Counted from the first letter of the stretch, positions 18,750 through 29,328 are shown. The stretch: DNA of 64,000 nt from an uncultured Paracoccaceae bacterium (GCA_947492585.1 CANLND010000001.1:62001-126000); one strand, 5' to 3'. Program-made: numbers and translations. The notes: generated by a model not told the origin, from the sequence alone.

Positions 18750-19679
18750 TCACAGGGCGCGCCATAACAATTGTGAGGTCACCAGCACAATCAAGGTGCC
18801 GCCAAGAATTTCTAGTCCGGCAGCAAGGCGCAGACCCAATGTGCTGTTGATCTGTGCCAACGTGCTGGCACGGAAGGTGACGGCTGCCAGGGCAACCGCC
18901 AAGGTCACTGTCGCCGTGCCAAGACCCATGGCAATAACGCCGCCAATACCCGCTGCCATCAGGTCCATGCGCCAGGTGAGCAGCAAGAGGAAAATAGCCC
19001 CCGTACAGGGACGGATTGCAACAGCCCCAATAATCGCCAGTCCATCGCGCAACGTGGTCGCCTGTGCAGCCTCATCAAGAGTTGGACCGTGTTTGTGACC
19101 GCAGCTTGAACAGGTGCCGTCATGAGAGTGGGAATGCGCGTGTTCCTGCGAAGCGTGTGAGCGTAGTTTGCGCAGACCGCGCAGGGCAAGCCATAGGCCA
19201 ACCAGCGCAATCAGACCATATGACAGCGGCGCCAGCACGTCTTCGGTAATGTCGGTCATTTGCACTCGCCCCCACTCCAGCAGGCTCAACCCGCCCAAAA
19301 CCAGCACGATAGCTGTTGCGGATTGGGCAAGAGAGGAGGCGACAGCGAGGATCGACAGGCGCCGCAGGGGGATGTTTTGGGATAGGCCATATCCACCAAG
19401 GATCACTTTGCCATGGCCCGGACCTGCGGCATGGAAAAACCCGTAGGCAAAACACAAAGAGAGCAATGTGAGGAGCGCGCCGGTCTCGCCCTGTTTTAAC
19501 GCTCGTAGTCCCCGGGCAAGGCCGTTTTGAACGTCCTGTTGGCCGCGCGCGGCCCAGAGGGAAATGGTATCATCACCGCCAAAGCCCCACAGCCAGATGC
19601 CTGCGGCCAACAGCGTGACAATCGCCAACGACGATAGCACAACCAGTCCGTTTTTGCGGGCGGTGACAGATCGCATCAT
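18750..19679 (-). CDS. NicO-family nickel/cobalt (or zinc) transporter
   Basis: 309 aa, about six to seven transmembrane helices. The family hallmark FFHAAGPGHGK is near residue 85. A cytoplasmic His/Cys-rich loop (HAHSHSHDGTCSSCGHKHG) lies between central helices and probably senses or binds metal, and IRPCTGAIFLLLLTW follows. ATG 19679 overlaps the stop of the DUF1007 gene. This DUF1007-NicO pairing is common and often under zinc control, so the transported ion is uncertain between Ni, Co and Zn. Confidence 0.85.
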   Translation of the reverse strand: MMRSVTARKNGLVVLSSLAIVTLLAAGIWLWGFGGDDTISLWAARGQQDVQNGLARGLRALKQGETGALLTLLSLCFAYGFFHAAGPGHGKVILGGYGLSQNIPLRRLSILAVASSLAQSATAIVLVLGGLSLLEWGRVQMTDITEDVLAPLSYGLIALVGLWLALRGLRKLRSHASQEHAHSHSHDGTCSSCGHKHGPTLDEAAQATTLRDGLAIIGAVAIRPCTGAIFLLLLTWRMDLMAAGIGGVIAMGLGTATVTLAVALAAVTFRASTLAQINSTLGLRLAAGLEILGGTLIVLVTSQLLWRAL

Positions 19680-20329
19680 GTCCCCGGGCACGTAATCTGA
19701 ATGGTGTCGGCAAAGGATTGTCCCACTTCCGGGTAGGCGTCCTCGGCGTCTTGGGCGGGCATGGAATATAACAGTTCTTCAACAAGCGTATAGGCCTGAT
19801 TAAGATCCGGCGCCGTGATGCTGGCCTGACAGTCCCCGCTGGCCAATTCCACTCCCAGTGCAACAGTATAGGCCGTGTAATATGTGGGGTCATAGGCCTG
19901 AAGAGTGACGCCATTGGCGGCGATGGGTTGTGGCAGTGGTCGGAAGTGTCGGGTGGTGATCCGACCGTTTCTGACCTCTGTTGCGCGGTGCTCTGGGCGA
20001 CCCAGTTCAACGGGTGCCGCGCCGTGGGTCAGGTAAAGATCACCCGCGAAGTCGGGCTGCCAGTTTAGATCAAAGCCTTGCAGTTGACCAAGTTCAGCGT
20101 CGGTCAACTTGCCGTCAAAATCATTGTCGAGCAGCAGGTCTTCAAAGATCAATAGAGAATAGAAATCATCATAGCTCCAGGTGACGTCCACGCCGGTGAT
20201 TTCACCTGATCCATTGATGTGAAGCGCAAACCCTGTTTCCACAAAAATATGCGGATGCGCCAGCGCGGGCGCGCAAAGGCTCACAAAGGGCAGGGCGAAT
20301 ATCGCTGGGGCGCGGGACCGAATGAACAT
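19676..20329 (-). CDS. DUF1007 periplasmic protein with EF-hand loop
   Basis: 217 aa. Signal peptide MFIRSRAPAIFALPFVSLCAPALA followed by HPHIFVET, the DUF1007 hallmark in which the new N-terminal His-Pro-His may bind metal. A canonical EF-hand loop (DNDFDGKLTDAE) sits around residue 80. Start 20329 is chosen because it begins the signal peptide; an upstream in-frame start adds a non-secretory stretch. It is translationally coupled to the NicO transporter, suggesting periplasmic metal delivery or gating for that permease. Confidence 0.82.
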   Translation of the reverse strand: MFIRSRAPAIFALPFVSLCAPALAHPHIFVETGFALHINGSGEITGVDVTWSYDDFYSLLIFEDLLLDNDFDGKLTDAELGQLQGFDLNWQPDFAGDLYLTHGAAPVELGRPEHRATEVRNGRITTRHFRPLPQPIAANGVTLQAYDPTYYTAYTVALGVELASGDCQASITAPDLNQAYTLVEELLYSMPAQDAEDAYPEVGQSFADTIQITCPGT

Positions 20330-20443
20330 ACGCAAAGTCTTACTGCGCGTTTCTGGCCTGCTCAAGCATAACCGTTGCCAAAGAACGGCGAGGGGCGTGA
20401 ATAGGCAAAGTTCGCGCGGCCCGCGGGCGAGCGCCTGCAAAGG

Positions 20444-21859
20444 TCAGGCCTCTGCAAGTGCCTGAACTGCATTCAGGGCAAAAGTGATGTCATGCGGGCG
20501 GGTGCGGTGGTTCACGATGGCGGCCCGCAACAGGGTAATGCCGTCTACGCGGGTGGTTGAAAACACGGCGGTGCCGTTTTCCTGTAGCGTCAGAGCAATG
20601 TTGCTGTTTAGCTCCGACTGGGCTTGGGGGGGGAGATCCGCATTGGCAGTAAAGGTACACACATTAGACACCACAGGCCGTCCCAGCGCCATGCGTGGGC
20701 GCTCTCGTATGTCTGCGGCCATCTGGGCGGCGCGGCGGCAATTGTCGGTGATCGCAGAGGCAAAAGCTGCCTCGCCAAACATTTCCAGCGCGCACCAGAC
20801 TTTGATCGCGCGATTTCCGCGGCTTAGATCAATGCCGTAGTCACAGAACCACGGCTCATTTCCGGCGATGCCTCGGGTGGTGCCTTCCAGATAGACGGGA
20901 CGCGCGGCAAAGGCGGCGCGGTGTTCGTCTTCGTTGCGGATTAACACCATGCCGCAGTCATAGCCAACGTACATCCATTTGTGGAAATCCAATGCGATGC
21001 TGTCGGCGCGCTCTATCCCATCTGTCAGGCCGCGCCACGGGGCCTCTGCCAATCGCGTCCACGCGCCAAAGGCGCCATCAACATGCAGCCACAGGTTTTC
21101 TTGCGCCGCAAGGTCGGCCATCTGGTTCAGATCATCAAACAGACCAAGATCCACAGACCCTGCATTGCCCACCAACAAAAACGGCAGGGCGCCGTCGGCG
21201 CGGTCGTTGGCGACAAGGTCGCGCAAAACGTCTGCATCTAATTTGCCGTCCGACAAGGGCACCAATCGCAGATTGTCTGTCCCAATGCCCAGCAACTGTA
21301 ACGCTTTCAATGTGGCGTTGTGGACCCCAACCGGGGCATAGGCAGTCAGGCGCGCATCGCCCTGACCGGCATGCCGCACCGACGAAAGCACCCGCTGACG
21401 CGCGGCCTGAAAGGCAATCACCGTGGCTTGTGAGGTGCCGGTGACGCAGACACCACTGGCCGTTTCGGGGAAACCCATTTTTTGGCGCGTCCAGTCGATC
21501 ACCGCGCGTTCCATGTAGATGCCGCCGTGATCTCGCCCGCCCATGTTTTCATTTGTCGCTGCGGCGGCCATGACTGCGATCAGGTCCGAGGCAAGCCCCG
21601 TGCCCTGAACCCAGCCCCAAAACCGGGGATGAATATTGCCACTGTGATAGGGGAGAACGTCAGATTGAATGCGTTCCAACAGATTGGTGTTGGGGGCTGT
21701 GGATCCGATGGCAAAGCGCTCTTGCAGATCGTGCGGCGCAGCTTGCCAGGGGCGGTCGGCGGCCCCGGCCATCTGATCGATCGCCATATCCAGCATGTCG
21801 TGCGCTTGGGTGCGAAAGGCAGTCCAATCTTGTGGGTCCAATCCAGTCTCAGTGCTCAT
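20444..21859 (-). CDS. PLP-dependent group II decarboxylase (aromatic amino-acid decarboxylase-like)
   Basis: 471 aa fold-type I PLP enzyme. HPRFWGWVQGTGLASDLIA and the cofactor-binding segment VCVTGTSQATVIAF are seen, the Asp that grips the pyridine nitrogen is in HVDGAFGAWT, and the Schiff-base Lys is in ALDFHKWMYVGYDCG. These fit the aromatic-L-amino-acid decarboxylase family, but substrate (tyrosine, tryptophan, other) cannot be told. ATG 21859 has GGGGAG about 12 bases upstream; ATG 21877 is an alternative. Divergent from parE. Product would be an amine and CO2. Confidence 0.85.
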   Translation of the reverse strand: MSTETGLDPQDWTAFRTQAHDMLDMAIDQMAGAADRPWQAAPHDLQERFAIGSTAPNTNLLERIQSDVLPYHSGNIHPRFWGWVQGTGLASDLIAVMAAAATNENMGGRDHGGIYMERAVIDWTRQKMGFPETASGVCVTGTSQATVIAFQAARQRVLSSVRHAGQGDARLTAYAPVGVHNATLKALQLLGIGTDNLRLVPLSDGKLDADVLRDLVANDRADGALPFLLVGNAGSVDLGLFDDLNQMADLAAQENLWLHVDGAFGAWTRLAEAPWRGLTDGIERADSIALDFHKWMYVGYDCGMVLIRNEDEHRAAFAARPVYLEGTTRGIAGNEPWFCDYGIDLSRGNRAIKVWCALEMFGEAAFASAITDNCRRAAQMAADIRERPRMALGRPVVSNVCTFTANADLPPQAQSELNSNIALTLQENGTAVFSTTRVDGITLLRAAIVNHRTRPHDITFALNAVQALAEA

Positions 21860-22030
21860 CGCGACGACGCTCCCCATATCAGTCCTGATGTCTGCGCGCC
21901 CTTTTGCCAGAGAATGACCCAAAGAGGAATGGTTTATCCTCAGTCCCTTGCGCCCCCCTTTTCGTTCGCCACAACACCTGCCATAATAGCTGAAATCAAA
22001 GACACAATCATAAAGAGCAGACGACACCCC

Positions 22031-23989
22031 ATGGCAGATGATCTTCTCTCCACGCCCGAGGCCGAGACCTATGACGCATCCTCGATTGAGGTCTTGGAGG
22101 GGTTGGAACCCGTTCGCCAACGACCGGGCATGTATATCGGCGGCACCGATGAACGCGCCCTGCACCATATGGTGGCTGAGATCCTTGATAACTCAATGGA
22201 CGAAGCTGTCGCGGGCCATGCCAATCGGATCGAAGTAGAGCTGCACGCCGATTACTCGGTGACCATTCGCGACAATGGCCGTGGTATTCCGATTGATCCC
22301 CACCCCAAGTTCCCCGACAAATCCGCGCTGGAAGTGATCCTGTGCACCCTGCACGCGGGCGGAAAATTCTCGGGCAAAGCTTATCAGACCTCGGGTGGTT
22401 TGCATGGGGTTGGCTCATCGGTGGTCAACGCGCTGTCGGATCTGATGGTGGTGCAGGTTGCCAAAAACAAAGAGCTGTTTGAACAGCGCTTTTCGCGCGG
22501 CATCCCACAAGGTGGCGTGGAAAAAATCGGCGCGGCCCCTAATCGGCGCGGCACCTCGGTGCTGTTCCACGCAGATGAACAGATCTTTGGCTCACACCGG
22601 TTCAAACCCAAGCGTTTGTTTTCGCTGGTCCGTTCCAAGGCCTATCTGTTTTCGGGCGTTGAAATCCGCTGGAAATCTGAAATCGACGATGGCGAAACCC
22701 CGGTTGAGGCCACGTTCCATTTCCCCGGTGGCCTGCGCGATTACCTGACCGAGGTTCTGGGCAAATCCTCCACCTATTCAGACGCGCCTTTTGGCGGCAA
22801 AGTTGAATTCCGCGAACGCTTTGACGCGCCGGGTTATGTAGAATGGGCGATCAACTGGACGCCGTCGCGCGATGGGTTCACCCAGTCGTACTGTAACACC
22901 GTCCCAACTCCCGAAGGCGGCACCCATGTCGCCGGGTTCTGGGCCGCGATCCTAAAAGGAATCAAAGCCTACGGCGAGCTGGTCGGCAACAAAAAGGCCG
23001 GTCAAATCACCCGCGATGACCTGATGGCGGGCGGCTGTGCGCTGGTCAGCTGTTTCATTGCGGACCCCGCGTTTGTTGGCCAGACCAAGGACCGCCTGTC
23101 CACCGAAATTGCGGCCAAAATGGTCGAACAATCGGTGCGTGACCATTTTGACAACTGGCTGGCGGCGGACACTAAATCTGCCGGTGCCATCCTTGATTTC
23201 CTGGTCCTGCGCGCCGAGGAACGCCTGCGTCGTAAACAGGAAAAAGAGACCCAGCGTAAATCCGCGACCAAGAAATTACGCCTGCCGGGCAAGCTGACGG
23301 ATTGCACCGCCAAAAACCGGTCGGGCACAGAATTGTTCATCGTCGAGGGCGACTCGGCCGGGGGATCGGGCAAGGGCGCGCGCAATCGGGTCAATCAGGC
23401 GCTGCTGCCGCTGAAGGGTAAGATCCTCAACGTGCTGGGGGCGGCGTCAAACAAGCTGACCACCAATGCTGAAATCAACGACCTGTGTGAAGCGCTGGGC
23501 GTGGGGTTGGGCACCAAATTCAATCTGGATGATCTGCGCTATGATAAGATCATCATCATGACCGATGCGGATGTGGACGGCGCGCATATTGCGTCGTTGT
23601 TGATGACCTTCTTCTTTACCCAGATGCGCCCGCTGATTGACGGCGGCCACTTGTATCTGGCCTGTCCTCCGCTGTTCCGCCTGACCCAGGGCGCAAAACG
23701 CGTCTATTGTCTGGACGAAGCCGAGCGTGACATGTGGATGGAGAAAGGTCTGGGCGGCAAAGGCAAAATCGACGTCAGCCGCTTTAAGGGTCTGGGTGAA
23801 ATGGACGCCAAAGACCTGAAAGAGACCACCATGGACCCAACCACCCGGAAATTGATCCGGGTGACGATTGACGAGGACGAACCGGGTGAAACCGGCGATC
23901 TGGTGGAACGTCTGATGGGCAAAAAACCCGAGCTTCGCTTCCAGTATATTCAGGAGAACGCGAAGTTTGTGGAGGAGTTGGATGTCTAG
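22031..23989 (+). CDS. parE: DNA topoisomerase IV subunit B
   Basis: 652 aa ATPase subunit of the chromosome-decatenating type IIA topoisomerase. The GHKL ATP site is visible in EILDNSMDEA, IRDNGRGIPID and the lid TSGGLHGVGSSVVNALS. The TOPRIM metal site is EGDSAGGS and the DADVDG triad, and the C-terminal GRFKGLGEM-type motif appears as SRFKGLGEMDAKDLKETTM. Length is that of ParE rather than the longer GyrB. The long in-frame upstream extension is antisense to the decarboxylase and is not coding. The 3' end overlaps a small downstream gene by 8 bp. Confidence 0.96.
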   Translation: MADDLLSTPEAETYDASSIEVLEGLEPVRQRPGMYIGGTDERALHHMVAEILDNSMDEAVAGHANRIEVELHADYSVTIRDNGRGIPIDPHPKFPDKSALEVILCTLHAGGKFSGKAYQTSGGLHGVGSSVVNALSDLMVVQVAKNKELFEQRFSRGIPQGGVEKIGAAPNRRGTSVLFHADEQIFGSHRFKPKRLFSLVRSKAYLFSGVEIRWKSEIDDGETPVEATFHFPGGLRDYLTEVLGKSSTYSDAPFGGKVEFRERFDAPGYVEWAINWTPSRDGFTQSYCNTVPTPEGGTHVAGFWAAILKGIKAYGELVGNKKAGQITRDDLMAGGCALVSCFIADPAFVGQTKDRLSTEIAAKMVEQSVRDHFDNWLAADTKSAGAILDFLVLRAEERLRRKQEKETQRKSATKKLRLPGKLTDCTAKNRSGTELFIVEGDSAGGSGKGARNRVNQALLPLKGKILNVLGAASNKLTTNAEINDLCEALGVGLGTKFNLDDLRYDKIIIMTDADVDGAHIASLLMTFFFTQMRPLIDGGHLYLACPPLFRLTQGAKRVYCLDEAERDMWMEKGLGGKGKIDVSRFKGLGEMDAKDLKETTMDPTTRKLIRVTIDEDEPGETGDLVERLMGKKPELRFQYIQENAKFVEELDV

Positions 23990-24428
23990 CGCGCCCCATT
24001 GGTTAGAATACATTCGAGCTCTTGGACCTGCTTTAATTGCGCTCTTCGTGGCTTGGGTCGCTTATCAGCAATGGCAAGTCAATAAAGCGACTGCCAAAGA
24101 GAAACTTTTCGATAGGCGTTTGGAAATATATCGTGGCGCCAGAGAGTTTTACATTGAAATGCACCAGACTGGTACGTGTTCAGATGAAGCGCTTGGCAAA
24201 ATGTCGGAGACATGGGCCGCGTCACTATTCCTGTTCCCTGAGGAATTTCGAGAATGCCTTTTGGCCTTTCGCAGTCTTGGCGTTGATTTGATGCATCACA
24301 ACAGATTAGGGAAAGATGGCTCAGATCGGGTGCTTGAGGTACAAAATGCTCTTCCCGACGAATTTAATAAATTGATCGATGCGTTCCGTCCCTTCATGAC
24401 CTTTTCCGAACTCGACCTACAAAAATAG
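23982..24428 (+). CDS. hypothetical single-pass membrane protein, low GC
   Basis: 148 aa, no family recognised. One N-terminal transmembrane helix (ALGPALIALFVAWVAYQQW) is followed by a cytoplasmic-looking helical region (KATAKEKLFDRRLEIYRGAREFY). Start 23982 lies within the parE end and is preceded by GGAGGAG. Base composition is visibly AT-richer than parE and codon choice differs, so it was probably acquired. A region of repeats follows directly. Related small proteins occur sporadically in bacteria without known role. Confidence 0.65.
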   Translation: MSSAPHWLEYIRALGPALIALFVAWVAYQQWQVNKATAKEKLFDRRLEIYRGAREFYIEMHQTGTCSDEALGKMSETWAASLFLFPEEFRECLLAFRSLGVDLMHHNRLGKDGSDRVLEVQNALPDEFNKLIDAFRPFMTFSELDLQK

Positions 24429-24774
24429 CCCAAGGCCCGCGTCTGACCTTGGGGAGGTGCGAATGCGCCTTCCCGGGGGGAAGGTCAGGCGCGGGCCGTG
24501 CGGCTACGCCTTACGTCCCAATTGGGATACTGCTGACCTTAGCCTTTGAATTGTACTGTTGGTTGCGTAGGGCTCCGCCCGTCCCCACCTCAAACACTCC
24601 CCCGGATTGTTTGTCCCTTCGGGAACCGGTGTGAACTCCACGAGGGGAAGGTCAGGTGCGGGCCGGGCCTTTGCGTATCCTGTCCAAAGGGGAAAACTGC
24701 GTGTCTCTGTCCTTGGATTGCATCGGTTCTAGCTGGGACTTGTGCACAAACTGCTTCCCTTCTAAGCATTTGCC
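24429..24774. other. intergenic with direct and inverted repeats
   Basis: 346 bp, no gene. A 22-bp unit (core GGGGAAGGTCAGG, then CGCGGGCCG-like) occurs at 24477-24498 and 24643-24664 with one or two mismatches, and in inverted form at 24434-24450. It may be the edge of a decayed mobile element around the low-GC orphan gene. Confidence 0.5.
24434..24664. repeat. local repeat unit: one inverted and two direct copies
   Basis: Copies: inverted at 24434-24450 (GGCCCGCGTCTGACCTT), direct at 24477-24498 and 24643-24664 (AAGGTCAGGYGCGGGCC core). The first two can pair as a ~17-bp stem with one wobble or mismatch, just after the orphan gene. Confidence 0.6.
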
Positions 24775-26142
24775 ATGACCTATGCCTCACCCACTCCGAA
24801 CCAGATGACACCTGCCGGACATGCCCGGGCCATTGCCATTTTGGGCCTGCCGTTGATTGGTGGGCATCTGGCGCAGTTTGCCATTGGGATGACTGATACC
24901 ATCATGCTGGGCTGGTACGGGGTAGAGGCGCTGGCGGCGGTCACCTTGGCCTCTAGCTATTTTCTGGCGGTGTTCCTTTTGGGCAGCGGATTTGCCTTTG
25001 CGGTGATGCCCATTGTGGCCGAAGCGCTGGGATCAGGGGATCACCGACAGGTCCGGCGGGCTACCCGGATGGGGCTGTGGCTGTCGCTGGGATTTGGAGT
25101 GCTGGCGATGCCGGTGTTTTTGTGGGCCGAAGCGATCTTTTTATGGATCGGGCAGGCTCCGGAGGTGTCGCAACTGGCGGCTGAGTATCTGTCCATCGCC
25201 GGGTGGGGGCTGTTTCCGGCGTTGTTGGTGATGGTGCTCAAATCTTATCTGGCGGGGTTGGAACGCACACAGGTTGTCCTGTGGATCACGCTGTTTGCCG
25301 CGCTGATCAATGCTGTTGTGAACTATGTTTTGATCTTTGGGCATTATGGCGCACCTCATCTGGGGATTGCGGGGGCCGCGATTGCATCGGTTGTGACACA
25401 ATGCGCCAGTCTTGCCGGAGTGTTGATCTACGCCCATCGGACGCTGCCGGAGCACGCGCTGTTTCGCAACCTTCACCACAGCGATTGGGAAATGCTGGGG
25501 CAGGTGTTTCGCGTTGGCCTGCCCAGTGGTTTGACCACACTTAGCGAGGCGAGCCTGTTTACGGCCTCCGCAATGATGATGGGCTGGTTGGGGACCGTCC
25601 CGCAGGCGGCACATGGTATTGCGGTGAGTTTGGCGGGCGTCACATTCATGGTGCATCTGGGATTGAGCAACGCGGCCACCATCCGGATAGGCAATGCGCT
25701 GGGGCGCAAAGATCGGGCCCATATGGTTCTGGGCGCTTATGTGGTGAATGGGCTATCGCTGACGATGTCGATTTGCGCGATCAGTGCGTTTGTCTTGATG
25801 CCTGAAAAATTGATCGCGGCGTTTTTGGACCAGAACGACCCTGCGCAACCGCAAATAATGGCGGTTGGAGTTGGATTGTTGGCCGTCGCTGCAGTGTTTC
25901 AGCTGACCGATGGGTTGCAGGTTGTGGCGCTTGGGTTGTTGCGTGGATTGCAAGACACCGGCGTGCCCATGGTGATCGCCGCCGTAAGTTACTGGGCTGT
26001 TGGCATTCCGACGTCATATGTCATGGGGTTTGTTCTGGGCTGGAACGGCATTGGCGTCTGGCTTGGACTGGTGGTTGGGCTGTCCGTTGCAGGCCTGATG
26101 CTGATGGTGCGGTTCTGGCGCCATTCCATCCACCGAATCTGA
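24775..26142 (+). CDS. MATE family efflux transporter
   Basis: 455 aa with twelve hydrophobic helices in two related halves, starting LPLIGGHLAQFAIGMTDTIMLGWYG, the MATE pattern. The second half has a similar VGLPSGLTTLSEASLFTASAMMMGWLG. These proteins export cationic drugs, dyes or metabolites using Na+ or H+ gradients; substrate is unknown here. It stands alone downstream of the repeat region and convergent with the DUF gene at 26241. Confidence 0.92.
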   Translation: MTYASPTPNQMTPAGHARAIAILGLPLIGGHLAQFAIGMTDTIMLGWYGVEALAAVTLASSYFLAVFLLGSGFAFAVMPIVAEALGSGDHRQVRRATRMGLWLSLGFGVLAMPVFLWAEAIFLWIGQAPEVSQLAAEYLSIAGWGLFPALLVMVLKSYLAGLERTQVVLWITLFAALINAVVNYVLIFGHYGAPHLGIAGAAIASVVTQCASLAGVLIYAHRTLPEHALFRNLHHSDWEMLGQVFRVGLPSGLTTLSEASLFTASAMMMGWLGTVPQAAHGIAVSLAGVTFMVHLGLSNAATIRIGNALGRKDRAHMVLGAYVVNGLSLTMSICAISAFVLMPEKLIAAFLDQNDPAQPQIMAVGVGLLAVAAVFQLTDGLQVVALGLLRGLQDTGVPMVIAAVSYWAVGIPTSYVMGFVLGWNGIGVWLGLVVGLSVAGLMLMVRFWRHSIHRI

Positions 26143-26240
26143 TCCGCTGGCTATCATGATCACGTCCGCGCCGGATGGCCGTGTCCACAATGGAGCCTGA
26201 GGTTTCGAAAACCCGATCAGCTTAGCTACGTATTTGGGGG

Positions 26241-26651
26241 TTAGATGTTTTCAGGTTTTGCCAGCCGGTCGGCTTTTTTGCGCACCAACATGGTCCGCAA
26301 ATCATGCATGGCCATCAACAAAGGATCTGTGATCGCCTCTAGTTGATCGTCCGACGCCCGGCTTTGGGCCCAATGAGTGGTCTGATTCAGGTGGTCGATG
26401 GTCCGATGAATGTCATCGATGTCACGTCGGGCCAACAGCGTGATACGCTCTTCCATCCAAGAGTTGATCGCAGCCAGATCTTCGGGCGTTAGGCTGCGAT
26501 CTCCATGTGGTTTGATGTCACCATTGCGGATGTTGACCACCGCAATCTGATCCATTTCGATTCTGCGATGGCGGTTTTCCGTGTCGACGCGAAAGACAAA
26601 GGCGCCGTTGTCGCGCACACGAAAGTAATACTCAGGAAGATCAGCCGCCAT
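26241..26651 (-). CDS. conserved hypothetical protein next to aspartate aminotransferase
   Basis: 136 aa soluble protein, no signal peptide or helices spanning the membrane. N-terminal beta-rich YYFRVRDNGAFVFRVDTENRHRRIEMDQIAVVNIRNG, then a helical C-terminal half (SWMEERITLLARRDIDDIHRTIDHL). Start 26651 has AAAGGG upstream and lies 18 bp after the aminotransferase stop, so they form an operon. I recognise it as recurring in roseobacters, but no function is known to me. Confidence 0.7.
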   Translation of the reverse strand: MAADLPEYYFRVRDNGAFVFRVDTENRHRRIEMDQIAVVNIRNGDIKPHGDRSLTPEDLAAINSWMEERITLLARRDIDDIHRTIDHLNQTTHWAQSRASDDQLEAITDPLLMAMHDLRTMLVRKKADRLAKPENI

Positions 26652-26669
26652 CACGTTTACCCTTTGTGC

Positions 26670-27920
<1,251 letters not shown>

Positions 27921-27991
27921 TCATAGGGTGCAGTTATACTGCGATCAAGCGGCATTGCTCGACCGCGAAAAGTCATTGGAGGCACGGACAG

Positions 27992-28387
27992 ATGAGCGAA
28001 TCTGAGATCGATTGGTATGGACCCGACGCGGCCACCCTGGGAGACCGTATCCTCGCGGCACGCGAAGCTGCTGGAATGACACAGGCGCAGCTTGCACGTC
28101 GTGTTGGTATCAAGAAAGCGACCTTGGTCGGCTGGGAAGAAGACCTGTCAGAGCCACGCGCCAACCGTATGTCGATGATGGCGGGCGTGTTGAACGTCTC
28201 TATCATGTGGCTGATGACCGGCGAAGGCGAGGGGATGGATGGGCCACAAGGGGACAACACGCCACAGAATTTGGCTGACGTCTTGCGCGAACTGCGGATG
28301 TTGCGCAGCGAAATTCGCACCAGTTCAGAACGTGCAGCCCGACTTGAAAAACGTCTGGTTGCCCTGATTGATGAGCCGGTGGCATGA
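27992..28387 (+). CDS. Xre-family transcriptional regulator
   Basis: 131 aa. Residues 16-75 are a helix-turn-helix_3 domain (LGDRILAAREAAGMTQAQLARRVGIKKATLVGWEEDLSEPRANRM). The C-terminal third is a coiled-coil-like helix (ADVLRELRMLRSEIRTSSERAARLEKRL) that may mediate dimerisation. A TTGGAGG site precedes ATG 27992. It overlaps sdhE by 4 bp; with that link it may affect succinate dehydrogenase expression, but this is only context. Targets are unknown. Confidence 0.85.
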   Translation: MSESEIDWYGPDAATLGDRILAAREAAGMTQAQLARRVGIKKATLVGWEEDLSEPRANRMSMMAGVLNVSIMWLMTGEGEGMDGPQGDNTPQNLADVLRELRMLRSEIRTSSERAARLEKRLVALIDEPVA

Positions 28388-28653
28388 ACACAGATACCAT
28401 TGAACCGCGTGAAATTCGTCTAAAGCGTCTGTACATGCGCTCCACTCGTCGTGGCATCAAAGAGATGGACATCCTGCTGCAGGGGTTTGCTGAGGCCAAT
28501 CTGGAGAAGTTGAGCCCTGCGGATCTTGACCTGTACGAAACGCTGCTGAATGAAAACGATCAAGATCTTTATCAGTGGGTTACAGGGCAGGCGGCGGCCC
28601 CCGAGGCCTTGCAGGATATGGTCACCTATATCTCACAAACTTATCAAAAATAA
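28384..28653 (+). CDS. sdhE: succinate dehydrogenase flavinylation factor
   Basis: 89 aa protein of the Sdh5/SdhE (CptB) family that helps attach FAD covalently to SdhA. The hallmark RGxxEMD segment is present as RRGIKEMDILLQGF, and the five-helix bundle length is typical. The start overlaps the Xre stop in ATGA. The sdh operon itself is not in the window, so the gene acts on a subunit encoded elsewhere. Confidence 0.9.
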   Translation: MNTDTIEPREIRLKRLYMRSTRRGIKEMDILLQGFAEANLEKLSPADLDLYETLLNENDQDLYQWVTGQAAAPEALQDMVTYISQTYQK

Positions 28654-28728
28654 ATCGAAACCGCCTTAACGTATTTTTCGGGAATTTTCTGCATTCTCAT
28701 TCTCAGCAAACTCGAGTCGGAGATGCGA

Positions 28729-29226
28729 ATGAGTATGGAAATGCCAATCGGCCAGCAGGATACCAAAGGGTTCATGACTGGCTACCTTGAAGCACTGGCT
28801 TTGGTGGAGCGTCTGCACCGCCTCTTGTTGGATGTGATTAAGGATGAATTTGAACGTGTCGGCGTTCTGGAGATCAACGCGGTTCAGGCTCTATTGTTGT
28901 TCAACATTGGAGACAATGAGGTGACGGCGGGTGAACTGAAAACCCGTGGCTACTATCAAGGTAGCAACGTCAGCTATAACCTGAAAAAGTTGGTCGAAAT
29001 GGACTATATGCACCATCAGCGATGCGAAATTGATCGCCGTTCGGTGCGTGTACGATTGACACCAAAGGGCCGCGAAATCCGCGATGTGGTGACGGACTTG
29101 TTCCAACGCCACGCGGAAGGTCTGGAAACACGCAATGTCATCAGTGGTGAAGGCATTGCAGATATTACAGCGTCGCTAAAGCGCGTTGAGCGGTACTGGA
29201 CAGATCAGATCCGCTATATCTACTAA
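28729..29226 (+). CDS. MarR-family regulator, LdtR-like
   Basis: 165 aa winged-helix regulator. The core reads LEINAVQALLLFNIGDNEVTAGELKTRGYYQGSNVSYNLKKLVEM then the wing DRRSVRVRLTPKGREI. This resembles the alphaproteobacterial LdtR group, which affects L,D-transpeptidase and osmotic-stress genes in rhizobia-like bacteria; that link is family inference. Of three in-frame ATGs, 28729 is chosen because GGAG (28719-28722) lies six bases before it. A strong bidirectional terminator follows. Confidence 0.85.
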   Translation: MSMEMPIGQQDTKGFMTGYLEALALVERLHRLLLDVIKDEFERVGVLEINAVQALLLFNIGDNEVTAGELKTRGYYQGSNVSYNLKKLVEMDYMHHQRCEIDRRSVRVRLTPKGREIRDVVTDLFQRHAEGLETRNVISGEGIADITASLKRVERYWTDQIRYIY

Positions 29227-29328
29227 ACGTAGACGAATTGGGAAATTCCCTCTTCATTTGGGAGTGGCCAGAATGGCCCGGACGACCCATCTGAGGAATG
29301 TCGCAGAACGTGGCAGAGCAAAGTAATT

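Noticed and set aside
21482-22030. N-terminal extension of parE upstream of 22031
   Set aside because: The extra stretch is antisense to the decarboxylase and does not resemble ParE; family sequence begins at MADDLLSTPEAETYD.
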